Shown here: positions 25,107-32,901 of the stretch, piece after piece
Position numbering within the stretch: the stretch's first letter is position 1
How the letters are laid out: each line of letters starts with the position of its first letter
NCBI RefSeq assembly: GCF_000761485.1
Contig: NZ_JPMX01000052.1
Coordinates: 16,252 to 55,759 of the forward strand
DNA from: Modestobacter caceresii
GTDB taxonomy: Bacteria > Actinomycetota > Actinomycetes > Mycobacteriales > Geodermatophilaceae
Reading direction: 5' to 3'
Length of the DNA stretch: 39,508 nt
The notes under the pieces: generated by a model
Told to the model about the DNA's origin: nothing
The model's input: the letters and a program-made list of their open reading frames with translations, nothing else
Databases searched by the model: none
Position numbers and translations under genes: made by a program

Positions 25107-25844
25107 TCACTGACCGGGGGTGGGTGCGACCGCCTGGAGCGCCGTCCAGAAGGCCGCTCGCACCGCACTGGCCCCCCACGCGTTGGGCTCGATCAGATCG
25201 CAGAACCACAGGCCACGCCCGGCGGGGCGCGGCTCCCGCCGTGCCGGGTCGCCGGCGAGCAACCCGTGACCGTGGAAGAGATCGGCGATCTCGGCCACGG
25301 CGGCGCCATGGTGGGCCGCCACGGCTCGCAGGCCGTCATTGAGCTCCTCGATCATCGCCACCGCCTCCGCCCAGGGCGGCAGGCCCAGCCGTGCGGCGTC
25401 ACCGGTGCCGTCGCTCGGGTCGTAGACGGTGCCGACGACGATCCGGCCGGACGGGGCCAGGCGTCCGGCGATCTGGGGCAGCGCGTGCGCCAGGGCGGTC
25501 TGGACCCGGGTGATCACCTGGCGCGCGGCCGCTGTGTCCCCGTACGCCCCCAGGAGGTCGTTGCCCCCGATGGACATGGTCACGAGGGTGGGGCGCACGC
25601 GGAGCTGCGCGAACCTGGCGAGCTGGGTGTCCAGGAGCGTGCGCGTGGTCGCGCCGTCCGTGGCGAGCAGGGAGAACACCGTGCTCGGGTCGGCGGTGCG
25701 CAGGTCGCGCCCCCGCCACTCGGGGAAGTCGTCATCGCGGTTGGCGAAGAGCAGGCTGGCCCCGCCGCGGCCTGGTCCGCCGGAGTAGTCGTCGATGGAG
25801 ATCGAGTCGCCGAGCGCGACGTAGTGGGCTGCGGCGTCCGCCAT
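25107..25844 (-). CDS. SGNH/GDSL-family hydrolase lacking the usual catalytic histidine
   Basis: 245 residues, no signal peptide. Block I with the nucleophile serine: YVALGDSISIDDYSG. Block II/III: LVTMSIGGNDLLGAYGD with the oxyanion Gly and Asn. Block V, normally DxxH, reads FCDLIEPNAWGASAVR: the aspartate is present but the histidine position is Glu. This suggests either a subfamily using another base or an inactive or altered enzyme. SGNH members hydrolyse esters of lipids or sugars. ATG 25844 has no strong ribosome binding site; the gene may be leaderless. The 214 bp before the neighbouring plus-strand gene (24893-25106) show nothing recognisable. Confidence 0.85.
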   Translation of the reverse strand: MADAAAHYVALGDSISIDDYSGGPGRGGASLLFANRDDDFPEWRGRDLRTADPSTVFSLLATDGATTRTLLDTQLARFAQLRVRPTLVTMSIGGNDLLGAYGDTAAARQVITRVQTALAHALPQIAGRLAPSGRIVVGTVYDPSDGTGDAARLGLPPWAEAVAMIEELNDGLRAVAAHHGAAVAEIADLFHGHGLLAGDPARREPRPAGRGLWFCDLIEPNAWGASAVRAAFWTALQAVAPTPGQ

Positions 25845-25900
25845 CCGGCCATCGTCCGCTCGGCGTCGCGAGGCCGCCTCTCGGTGGACCCGGGCTGCCC

Positions 25901-26216
25901 TCAGCCGATGCGGTGCGCGACCGCCCAGCCAGGGTGCCCAGGCTGTTCGTGGCCGGGCGGAGCAGCATGGGCGCGAGCAGGCTCACGCTGCGCAACCGGA
26001 GCCAGGCGAACAGGACTCCGGCGGCGCCGGTGAACACGCACGCGAACAGCACGGCCCCGGCTCGGAGGACCGGCCCCCGGCGAGGTCGTTCGCCGCCAGG
26101 GCGCTGATCGTGGGACGGATGTGCCAGATCCCGAAGACGGCTGCGGACATCGCCGTCGCCGCCCGCACCGGTGCCAGCCTGGTGAGGGCGGCGAGCAGTC
26201 GGCGGCGACGACCACC
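25901..26216 (-). pseudogene. Remnant of a CPBP (CAAX-type) intramembrane protease gene
   Basis: Pieces in three frames add up to the C-terminal half of a CPBP protease. Bases 26216-26055: LLAALTRLAPVRAATAMSAA and FGIWHIRPTISALAANDLAG, carrying the FxxxH motif. Bases 26052-25924, other frame: LFACVFTGAAGVLFAWLRLR and LLAPMLL, then ATNSLGTLAG. The end in a third frame reads WAVAHRIG. At least two frameshifts are needed, and the N-terminal half, including the EExxxR active-site motif, is missing. The last catalytic-region histidine (LLxHxxTNSLG type) is also garbled. It is clearly a decayed gene. Confidence 0.75.
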
Positions 26217-26256
26217 TCTCGCTCCCGGTAGCGGACCGTCGGTGGGGCGGCGGCCC

Positions 26257-26865
26257 TCAGGGGGCCTCCGGCGTCCGGCTCGAGTGCTTGCCCGCCGACC
26301 ACCCGTGGTCCTGCAGGTGCTCACCGGCCCAGCTCAGCGGCGAGCGCTCCAACTCCGTGGCCATGGTGTCGTTCCACCGGTTCAGGAACCCGAAGTTGGC
26401 GATCACAGCAACGATCTCGACGACCTGCTCGTCGTCGAAGTGGCGCCGTAGCGCGACCATGTCCTGGTCGGTGACCGCGTTCGGTGTCAGTCCGGCCCCC
26501 CGCGCGACGCGCAGCGCGGCCCGCTCCGCCTCGGTGAACAGCGGGCTGGCCTCGAACTCCCACACAGCGGCCAGCTTCTCGGCATCGGCTCCTCGCTGCT
26601 CGGCCACATGGGAGGTGTGTGCCTGGCAGTAGGAACAGCCTGCGGCAGCAGACACGATCGTGGCGACCAGCTGCTTGAGCACACCACCCACCCGGCCATC
26701 AGCCATCACCACCGCATTGAGCCGGGCGAAGGCCGCCATGACCTCCGGATGACGGGCCATCGTCAGCGTGCTGTTGGGCAGTACCCCCAACGCGTTCTCC
26801 ACCGCCTGGAAGGTCTCCTCGTACTGCGGCAGGTCCTCCCGCCGCAGCGGCTGGATCCTCGACAT
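26257..26865 (-). CDS. AhpD-like peroxidase-related protein (carboxymuconolactone decarboxylase fold)
   Basis: 202 residues. The redox motif is clear: SAAAGCSYCQAHTSHVAEQR at about residues 73-92, with CxxC and the following histidine as in AhpD. The N-terminal part (YEETFQAVENALGVLPNSTL, MARHPEVMAAFARLN) and FDDEQVVEIVAVIANFGFLN near the C-terminus match the peroxidase-related (TIGR01926-like) group. It probably reduces peroxides or serves as a disulfide reductase in the cytoplasm. ATG 26865 has a GGGAG site. The 264 bp to the divergent phosphatidyltransferase gene should hold promoters for both, but I saw no convincing consensus. Confidence 0.88.
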   Translation of the reverse strand: MSRIQPLRREDLPQYEETFQAVENALGVLPNSTLTMARHPEVMAAFARLNAVVMADGRVGGVLKQLVATIVSAAAGCSYCQAHTSHVAEQRGADAEKLAAVWEFEASPLFTEAERAALRVARGAGLTPNAVTDQDMVALRRHFDDEQVVEIVAVIANFGFLNRWNDTMATELERSPLSWAGEHLQDHGWSAGKHSSRTPEAP

Positions 26866-27129
26866 CAGCCACTCCCTCCACGTCGACAGCGAAACCTTAG
26901 CGCTGAGGGATGTTCGGCGTGGTCTGACGAGCGCCAGCCACCGAGGACGGCGGTCCCTTCCGCGACTCTGATCCGGTCACGCCGCGGACGCGGACGGAGT
27001 CAGGACGTGGATCGCGAGTGGGAGGGGCGCGGTCTGGGCCACATTGGCGCCGACTCCGCACCCGCCGCCCCTGCGAGAGCGGACGATCCGGCCTGCGCGA
27101 CACGGTCATCCGGCCGACGAGCCGCGGAC

Positions 27130-27972
27130 ATGGAAAGGTCCCCGTTGCAGGACACGCCACCCGGACGGGGTCACCGGCTCCGCTCCGTCCCCGGACCCAG
27201 AGGCGGTTGGCCGCAGTTGTTCTCCTTGAGTCGGCGCCTGGCAGGCGCACTCGTGCACGTGTACACAGCGAGCGGCTCCGTGCTCGCGCTGCTCATCGTG
27301 CTGGCTGCGTTCGACGGTCACGTGGTCATGGCCCTCTGGATCGGCCTGGTCGCACTCGTCGTCGATGGCACGGACGGGATGCTCGCCCGCGGCGCGCGGG
27401 TGAAGGAGACCATCCCCTGGTTCGACGGCGCCCGCCTCGACGACATCGTCGACTACCTGACCTACGTCTTCGCCCCCGTGGTCCTCCTCTGGACGACCGG
27501 GGCCCTGCCGGATGGCGCGTCCGGGTGGGTGCTGGCCGCCCTGCCGCTGCTCTCCTCCAGCTACCAGTTCTGCCGGGTGGACGCGAAGACCGAGGACCAC
27601 ACGTTCCTCGGGTTCCCCAGCTACTGGAACGTCGTCGCCTTCTACGTCATCGTGCTCGAACTCGACCGGGTCACCGTCGCGACCATCCTGGTCGTCTGCT
27701 CGATCCTGGTGTTCGTGCCGGTGCGCTACCTGTACCCCTCACGCACTCAGACGTTCAGACCCCTCAGCCTGGTGCTCACCGCGATCTGGATCGGCACGTA
27801 TGCGCTGCTCCTCCTCCAGTTCCCGTCCGTGGACCCGATCGTGGTGACCGTCTCACTCGCCTACCTCGTGTACTACCTGGCGGTCAGCGGCTACCTCACC
27901 GTTGCTGCCAGGCGCCGCCGGCGCGGTCGTGCGGGCCGTGCCGAGACACGGGTGGACGCCGGCACGCCCTGA
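27130..27972 (+). CDS. CDP-alcohol phosphatidyltransferase, phosphatidylcholine synthase-like
   Basis: 280 residues, about eight membrane segments. The CDP-alcohol motif is VDGTDGMLARGARVK to FDGARLDDIVDYLTYVFAPV (about residues 78-118), with the paired aspartates DGxDG...AR...G...D...D. The insertion WFDGARLDDIVDYLTY and the segment HVYTASGSVLALL at about 43 are the pattern of bacterial phosphatidylcholine synthases (CDP-diacylglycerol plus choline) rather than of phosphatidylglycerol-phosphate synthases. Phosphatidylcholine formation is thus a plausible but unproven role. The chosen ATG leaves a 35-residue polar, proline-rich N-terminus, and there is no strong ribosome binding site, so the start is uncertain; a later TTG/GTG near 27226-27252 is possible. 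Downstream 27973-28220 shows no gene. Confidence 0.8.
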   Translation: MERSPLQDTPPGRGHRLRSVPGPRGGWPQLFSLSRRLAGALVHVYTASGSVLALLIVLAAFDGHVVMALWIGLVALVVDGTDGMLARGARVKETIPWFDGARLDDIVDYLTYVFAPVVLLWTTGALPDGASGWVLAALPLLSSSYQFCRVDAKTEDHTFLGFPSYWNVVAFYVIVLELDRVTVATILVVCSILVFVPVRYLYPSRTQTFRPLSLVLTAIWIGTYALLLLQFPSVDPIVVTVSLAYLVYYLAVSGYLTVAARRRRRGRAGRAETRVDAGTP

Positions 27973-28220
27973 CCGCCGTCCGCTGCTGCACCCCGGACGT
28001 CGACCGCCGGACACTGCTGCACGGGACTCTTCCCGCCTGCTCTGGCCGGAGCGCCCCTCCGCGTGCACGACCCGCACCGCCGTCCCCGGCGCCTGCCGGG
28101 CTGCCCTGTCGGTGGCCCCGGCCGCCACGGCACCGACGCCGAGCGGCGCTGTCGTACTGGTCGATCCCTTCGGTCACGACCCCGTCACGAGCGGATTCCT
28201 CGGTCCGGGGCGGCGGGCTC

Positions 28221-28655
28221 TCACCCTCCTGCCGCAGCTTGGCCGGGACGATCCAACAGCTTCGCCAGCAGCGAGGACAACTGCAGCTGCTCCCCCTCGT
28301 CCAGGCGGCCGAGCCGGTCGTCGGGGAAGTCGAAGGCACGCCGGACGGCGCGGTGCTCGCGGCGCCCGGCCGGGGTGATCGAGACCTGCTTGACGCGCCG
28401 GTCCGCCGGGTCGGGCACCCGGGTCACCAGTCCGCGGGCCTCCAGCCGGGCGACGAGCTGGGTGACGTTGGACGGGTCGCAGAGCAGCTCGACGGCGAGC
28501 TCCCCCATCGACCGCTCCCCCACGGTCAGCTGGCCGAGCAGGCAGGCCTGGGCAGCGCTCAACCCGACCGCCTGCGCCGCGCGGTCGTACGCCGCGTCGT
28601 AGGCGTACACGAAGTCCCACACCTGCTGCTGCAGCGCGCTCTCGTCGTCTGCCAC
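28221..28655 (-). CDS. MarR-family transcriptional regulator
   Basis: 144 residues: dimerisation helices at each end and a central winged helix (LLGQLTVGERSMGELAVELL, DPSNVTQLVARLEARGLVTR, then the wing PDPADRRVKQVSITPAGR). MarR proteins are usually autorepressors released by small phenolic or lipophilic ligands. GTG 28655 has no ribosome binding site, but a TAACCT -10 box ends 7 bp before it, which suggests a leaderless transcript. It is divergent from an NmrA-like gene, with two similar operator-like sites in between. Long N-terminal extension frames in this reading phase are not real. Confidence 0.9.
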   Translation of the reverse strand: MADDESALQQQVWDFVYAYDAAYDRAAQAVGLSAAQACLLGQLTVGERSMGELAVELLCDPSNVTQLVARLEARGLVTRVPDPADRRVKQVSITPAGRREHRAVRRAFDFPDDRLGRLDEGEQLQLSSLLAKLLDRPGQAAAGG

Positions 28656-28662
28656 GGCGCCC

Positions 28663-28684
28663 AGGTTACTTGATGGACTGAAGT
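28663..28684 (-). promoter_or_regulatory. MarR promoter -10 and overlapping operator site 1
   Basis: On the minus strand TAACCT (28668-28663) is a fair -10 box 7 bp before the GTG of marR. Directly upstream, ACTTGATGGACTGAAGT (plus strand 28668-28684) is an imperfect palindrome with ACTT/AAGT ends. A regulator bound here would cover the core promoter, fitting autorepression. No good -35 is visible. Confidence 0.45.
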
Positions 28685-28708
28685 AGTCGTGCCACCATGA
28701 CAGCAGGA

Positions 28709-28725
28709 ACTTGAGTGACTCAATC
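28709..28725 (+). promoter_or_regulatory. Operator-like site 2 upstream of the NmrA-like gene
   Basis: TTGAGTGACTCAA (28711-28723) is a perfect 6-1-6 palindrome. With its flank it reads ACTTGAGTGACTCAATC, 13 of 17 identical to site 1 located 41 bp (about four helical turns) away. It ends 5 bp before the GGAGGAG ribosome binding site of the gene at 28743. Confidence 0.5.
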
Positions 28726-28742
28726 AATCGGAGGAGATCCAG

Positions 28743-29612
28743 ATGGCGGTCGAACACGGGAGCACGGCGACCACCCGCGTCCTGGTCACCGGGGTGCGCG
28801 GGAAGACCGGCACCCCACTGGCGGAGCTGCTCGTGGCCCGGCCGGGCGTCGAGGTGCTGGGCGGCAGCAGCAACCCGGAGACGGTGGACGTCGCCGGGGT
28901 TTGGCCGACCGAGTTCTCCTGGGACCGGCCGGCCGGCTGGCCCGCGGCGACCGACGGCGTCGACGCGCTCTTCGTCGTCCGGCCCGATCGCGCGGACGCG
29001 CCGGAGCTGATCGGCGCGCTGCTCGAGGTGACGCCGCCCCCGGCGCACATCGTCCTGCTGTCGGAGCAGGACGCCGACCACACCGGGCCGGCCGGGTGGG
29101 CGCCGCGGGCCGAACGGGCGGTGCGCACCGGCAGCCACAGCTGGACGGTGCTGCGGCCGAGCTGGTTCATGCAGGTGCTCACCGACCCGCGCTTCTACCT
29201 CGACCAGCTCACCGGCACCGACGAGCTGCCGTTCGCCAGTGGGGGCGCGAGCCTCGCGTGGATCGACGCCCGGGACATCGCCGCCGTGGCCGAGCGAGCA
29301 CTGCTCGACGAGGGGCACGCCGGTCAGGTGTACGAGCTCACCGGTCCGGCGGCGCTCTCGCTGCCCCGCACCGCGGAGCTGATCTCCCGGGCCACCGGGC
29401 GCCCCATGACCCACCGGGAGATCACCATCGACCAGGCGCTGGCCGGCACCGAGGGCTTCGAGCGGGAGATCACCGCAGTGACGTTCGAGCGCGTGCAGGC
29501 CGGCAGCTTCGCCGTCGTGACCGACGCCGTCCAGCGCGTGACCGGGCGTCCGGCCCGAAGCCTGGAGAGCTTCCTCGCCGACGCGCTACCCGTCCTGCGG
29601 CGCGCCGCCTGA
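28743..29612 (+). CDS. NmrA-like NAD(P)-binding Rossmann-fold oxidoreductase
   Basis: 289 residues. Nucleotide-binding motif TRVLVTGVRGKTGTPLAELL at about residues 11-30, followed by the NmrA/AgnL4-type architecture (VDALFVVRPDRADAPELIGA, AERAVRTGSHSWTVLRPSWF, QVYELTGPAALSLPRTAELI). The LRPSWFMQ region matches atypical short-chain dehydrogenases acting as quinone or aldehyde reductases or as sensors; the Tyr-x-x-x-Lys dyad is not evident, as in most NmrA-like proteins. ATG 28743 has an excellent GGAGG site. Divergence from MarR with paired operators suggests it is the regulated detoxification gene. Confidence 0.88.
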   Translation: MAVEHGSTATTRVLVTGVRGKTGTPLAELLVARPGVEVLGGSSNPETVDVAGVWPTEFSWDRPAGWPAATDGVDALFVVRPDRADAPELIGALLEVTPPPAHIVLLSEQDADHTGPAGWAPRAERAVRTGSHSWTVLRPSWFMQVLTDPRFYLDQLTGTDELPFASGGASLAWIDARDIAAVAERALLDEGHAGQVYELTGPAALSLPRTAELISRATGRPMTHREITIDQALAGTEGFEREITAVTFERVQAGSFAVVTDAVQRVTGRPARSLESFLADALPVLRRAA

Positions 29613-29657
29613 CCCCGGTCCGGGGCGTCAGTCTGCTCGACCACGTTCAGCCGGCCA

Positions 29658-29674
29658 CTTGCCGTTCCGGCAAG
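29658..29674 (+). terminator. Hairpin downstream of the NmrA-like gene
   Basis: CTTGCCG (29658-29664) and CGGCAAG (29668-29674) form a 7 bp stem with a 3-base loop, followed by GATCTTT. It may be a weak terminator or an operator for the methyltransferase gene that begins 67 bp later. Confidence 0.35.
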
Positions 29675-29741
29675 GATCTTTGCGTCAGCGTCGGATACCG
29701 GGCCATCGTGCCCAGGGCACACCGACGGGGAGGACCAGGAC

Positions 29742-30413
29742 ATGTCCGAGCAGGCAGTACGGCGAGAGGGCGGCGACCCAGCCGGCCACGACTTCGACGA
29801 GGCGTACTGGGAGGAGCACTGGCAGGGCCGGGCCGCCGGCCCCGAAGCGGTGCACAGCATCCCGCCGAACCCGCACCTGGCCCGCGAGGTCGGCGTGCTG
29901 GTGCCGGGGACGGCCCTGGACGCAGGGTGCGGCGCGGGCGCCGAAGCGCTGTGGCTCGCCGCGCACGGCTGGCAGGTCACCGCAGCCGACATCTCGGCCG
30001 CGGCACTGGCCCGCGCCGCTGACCGGGCGGCATCGAGCGGGGTCGCCCAGCGCGTGCGGTGGTTGCAGGCCGACCTGAGCAGCTGGGCGCCGGACACGCA
30101 GTTCGACCTGGTCACGACCTCCTACGCCCATCCGGCCATGCCACAGCTGGAGTTCTACGACCGGATCGCCGGGTGGGTGGCCCCTGGCGGCACCCTGCTC
30201 GTCGTCGGGCACCTGCACGCCCACGCCGCCCAGGAGGAGGGCCACCAGCCGCCCGCGGACGCGTCGGTCACCGCCGCCGTCGTCACCGCCCGGCTCGGCG
30301 ACGCGGAGTGGGACGTCGTCACCGCCGAGGAGCTGCAGCGCACGCTCAATGCTCCCGACGGCCGCACGAGGAGCCTCCGGGACGTCGTCGTGCGCGCCAC
30401 ACGACGCGCCTGA
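29742..30413 (+). CDS. SAM-dependent methyltransferase
   Basis: 223 residues, class I methyltransferase. Motif I GTALDAGCGAGAEALWLAAH (about 57-76) binds SAM, with motif II GWQVTAADISAAALARAADR (Asp of post-I), motif RWLQADLSSWAP, and motif IV QFDLVTTSYAHPAM. The N-terminus FDEAYWEEHWQG recalls thiopurine/tellurite (TehB-like) methyltransferases; substrate unknown. The C-terminus is complete (SLRDVVVRATRRA). ATG 29742 has GGGGAGG upstream. It ends 26 bp before a long perfect hairpin. Confidence 0.9.
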   Translation: MSEQAVRREGGDPAGHDFDEAYWEEHWQGRAAGPEAVHSIPPNPHLAREVGVLVPGTALDAGCGAGAEALWLAAHGWQVTAADISAAALARAADRAASSGVAQRVRWLQADLSSWAPDTQFDLVTTSYAHPAMPQLEFYDRIAGWVAPGGTLLVVGHLHAHAAQEEGHQPPADASVTAAVVTARLGDAEWDVVTAEELQRTLNAPDGRTRSLRDVVVRATRRA

Positions 30414-30439
30414 CCAGTTCCGGGCGCGAAGGGGCCCCG

Positions 30440-30485
30440 GACGATCCAGCCCCCACGGCAGGCATGCCGTGGGGGCTGGATCGTC
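30440..30485. terminator. Perfect 21 bp terminator stem
   Basis: Bases 30440-30460 pair exactly with 30465-30485 around a GGCA loop (core arm CCAGCCCCCACGGCA). It separates the plus-strand methyltransferase gene from the minus-strand 27-codon gene and can terminate both transcripts. No T-run. Confidence 0.85.
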
Positions 30486-30520
30486 TGGTCAGGTCAGACC
30501 GGCGGAGCCGGTCGAGCTGC

Positions 30521-30604
30521 TCAGTTCGTGCGACGGCGGCCGGTGAGACGGCCGAGGAGTCGCTTGAGCAGGTTCGCCTTGATCAGTCCGGACACGATCC
30601 CCAT
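30521..30604 (-). CDS. 27-residue cationic amphipathic peptide
   Basis: ATG 30604 has a perfect GGAGGA site 6-7 bp upstream, and the frame is short and clean to the stop at 30521. The peptide has 7 basic and no acidic residues (start MGIVSGLIKANLLKRLLGR, then LTGRRRTN). On a helical wheel I3, V4, L7, I8, L12, L13, L16, L17 and L20 form a hydrophobic face with Lys/Arg opposite, so it probably lies on or inserts into membranes. I know no named family. It follows the phospholipase D gene by 86 bp on the same strand and lies just upstream of the strong terminator. Possible roles: membrane-associated regulator, toxin-like or antimicrobial-like peptide. Confidence 0.65.
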   Translation of the reverse strand: MGIVSGLIKANLLKRLLGRLTGRRRTN

Positions 30605-30690
30605 GTCTGTTCCTCCTCCGGGTCGACTGGACCAGCCACTACCCAGCATCGGCCCGGTCCATGTCCCGGCCTGCGCAGACGCCCGCACGG

Positions 30691-32265
30691 TCAGGCGCGC
30701 ACGCGGTTGCGCGGCCGACGGCGGCGGGCGAAGAACCGCTCCACCCGGCGCCACCGGTTCGGCGTCTTCTCCCGGTCCATCACCTCGGACTCGGCCAGCG
30801 CGCGGTCGACCGTGCCGAGCTCCGGCGGCTCGAACACCACCAGCGAGCGGCCGGTCGGCCGGCGCAGCCGCTCGATGCCGCGCACGAGCGAGCCGGTGTC
30901 GGTGATCGCGGCGGCGACCTCGTCGGGCGTGCACGCCAGGTGCTCGGCCAGCAGCCGGTGCCGGAAGTCGACGATGGTCGCGGCCACCCGGTCGGCCCCC
31001 GGCTGTCCCTCCACCGCCTCGATCGCCAGGTCGCACTCGGTGTCCAGGCCCATCGACCGGTTGTTCAGGTTGCTGGACCCCAGCCGCAGCAGGCGGTCGT
31101 CGACGACGGCCACCTTGGCGTGCACGTAGATCGGCTCGCGCTGCTCGGTCACCGGACAGTAGAGCCGGAACCGGTCGTGGACGTCGGCCTCGCGGATCAG
31201 CTCCAGCACCCGGGCGCGCGCCGTGCCCATCGCCTTCTCCGAGAGCCAGCCGTCAGCGGTCCACGGGTTGAGCACGACGACGTCGGGGCCGTCGGGCTCG
31301 CGCAACCGCTCGGCGATCGCCTCGGCGATCCGGCGGCTGGCGAAGTACTGGCTCTCCACGTAGATCGAACGACGGGCCGCGGCGATGCCGGCGAGCCACA
31401 GCAGTTCGATCTCGTGGACCAGCTCCATGCCCGCGTGTTCCGGGCGGGTGCGGGCGATCGCGACGTCGACGTCGGTGAGCAGCGACTCGACCTCCGCGGG
31501 CCAGCACTCCCGCCCCTCCGGCAGCGGCTCGAGCCGCTCCCCGGTGCCGCTCTCCCACCGGGTACGGGCGAGCTCGGCGACGGCACGAGCGGCGGGCCCG
31601 GTCAGCATGCTGGTCGCGTCGTGCCACGGTCCGGCGAGCCGGCCCTCCGCGCGTCCGGCGGCCGGCGACCGCCGGTGCGGGTTGCTGTCGGCGTGGTCGC
31701 AGGTGTCCCAGCGGTCGGCGGTGACGTCGATGCCGCCGGTGAAGGCCAGGCAGTCGTCGACAACCACGATCTTCTGGTGGTGCGCGCCCCCGACCGGGTG
31801 GTGGGTGTCGATGGCCAGGGTGAGGCGGTCGGAGGTGCGCCGGTCCAGCAGCACGATCGGCTGCAGCCCGCGGCCGAGCGCGCGCACCATGCCCAGGTCC
31901 CACTGGAGGACGCCGATCTCCAGCTGCGGGTTCTGCTCCACCGCCTGCTCGAGCACGGCCCCGAGCCGGTCGTCCTTCGGCCGGCCACCGGCCAGCGGGT
32001 CCAGGCGGATCCGCGGGTCGAAGTCCCAGCCGATGAACAGCACCCGCCGCTCTGCGCGCAGCACGGCTCGCTTGAGGGTGGCGAAGTACTCGGCCGCGTC
32101 GACGAAGACGGCGAAGCGGGTGGCCCGCTCGATCCGCCAGCAGGTCTCCCCCGGGATCAGCAGGGGCGCGCCCTGCTCCGGCCGTCCGGCGTTCCCGCCA
32201 CGGGGGGTGGGGAGCCCGACGCCGGGGTCGGTGTCGGGGTCGGTCGTCGCCTGGCCGTCGTCCAT
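30691..32265 (-). CDS. Phospholipase D-family protein with two HKD motifs
   Basis: 524 residues, no signal peptide or membrane helix seen. Two HxK(x)4D motifs: GAHHQKIVVVDDCLAFTGGI (about 168-186) and VHAKVAVVDDRLLRLGSSNL (about 395-414). Preceding blocks AERRVLFIGWDFDPRIRLDP and RRSIYVESQYFASR fit eukaryote-like or bacterial PLDs that hydrolyse phosphatidylcholine or make cardiolipin. The C-terminal region ends in a basic tail (RFFARRRRPRNRVRA) that may bind membrane lipids. ATG 32265 chosen; no strong ribosome binding site. The phosphatidylcholine synthase-like gene 3 kb away would supply a substrate, an inference. Confidence 0.92.
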   Translation of the reverse strand: MDDGQATTDPDTDPGVGLPTPRGGNAGRPEQGAPLLIPGETCWRIERATRFAVFVDAAEYFATLKRAVLRAERRVLFIGWDFDPRIRLDPLAGGRPKDDRLGAVLEQAVEQNPQLEIGVLQWDLGMVRALGRGLQPIVLLDRRTSDRLTLAIDTHHPVGGAHHQKIVVVDDCLAFTGGIDVTADRWDTCDHADSNPHRRSPAAGRAEGRLAGPWHDATSMLTGPAARAVAELARTRWESGTGERLEPLPEGRECWPAEVESLLTDVDVAIARTRPEHAGMELVHEIELLWLAGIAAARRSIYVESQYFASRRIAEAIAERLREPDGPDVVVLNPWTADGWLSEKAMGTARARVLELIREADVHDRFRLYCPVTEQREPIYVHAKVAVVDDRLLRLGSSNLNNRSMGLDTECDLAIEAVEGQPGADRVAATIVDFRHRLLAEHLACTPDEVAAAITDTGSLVRGIERLRRPTGRSLVVFEPPELGTVDRALAESEVMDREKTPNRWRRVERFFARRRRPRNRVRA

Positions 32266-32452
32266 CACGTCGGGAGTGTGCCCGTCGTCCCGCACGGCAC
32301 CAAGGACCGACTCCCTCGAACCGGGGACACGGCCGCGCAGCGCCGCCGTCCCGCGGCAGCAGAACTCGGCTGCTGATCGGCCCGTCGGCTGCGAGGGTGC
32401 TCCTGACCGGCTGCGGCGCGACCGTGGACCACTCCGAGAGGCAGGAGGACCG

Positions 32453-32842
32453 ATGGACGGGGACACCGACGCCACGGACGACGTGCGGTCGCTGCGCCCG
32501 GCGCTGCGCACGGAACTCGTGACCGCGATGAGGTCGCGCCGGGCCGACGCCGTCGCCGCGCTCCGCAGTGCCCTGGCCGCGATCGACAACGCCGAGGCCG
32601 TCGTCGCGCCGGGGACCGCGACCGGCGCCACGAACGCACACCTCGCCGGCACCCGGACCGGGGTCGGTTCCACCGAGGCGGACCGCCGCGCCCTGTCGAT
32701 CGGCGACGTCCGCGCCCTCCTGCGCGCAGAGATCGCGGAGCGCCGGACCGAGGCCGACCGCTACGACACCCTCGGGCAGCACGAGGCCGCCGGCCGGCTC
32801 CGGCGCGAGGCCGAGGTGCTCGACCACCTCGCCGACGGGTGA
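32453..32842 (+). CDS. GatB/YqeY-like protein
   Basis: 129 residues. The YqeY pattern is present: LRTELVTAMRSRRADAVAAL, RSALAAIDNAEAV, LSIGDVRALLRAEIAERRTE and AGRLRREAEVLDHL. YqeY resembles the tRNA-binding tail of the amidotransferase subunit GatB; its exact role in bacteria is unclear. ATG 32453 follows GGAGGA. It is divergent from the phospholipase D gene (187 bp between starts) and alone in its unit. Confidence 0.88.
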   Translation: MDGDTDATDDVRSLRPALRTELVTAMRSRRADAVAALRSALAAIDNAEAVVAPGTATGATNAHLAGTRTGVGSTEADRRALSIGDVRALLRAEIAERRTEADRYDTLGQHEAAGRLRREAEVLDHLADG

Positions 32843-32901
32843 CCGCACCCCTCCGTGCCAGGCGGCCCGGCTCGCCGCCCGGCTGCGCGGTCGACCGGCC
32901 G

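Noticed and set aside
28656-29414. Extended N-terminus for the MarR gene in the same frame
   Set aside because: The frame upstream of 28655 is antisense to the NmrA-like gene and crosses the operators and promoter; the MarR domain begins just after the GTG at 28655.
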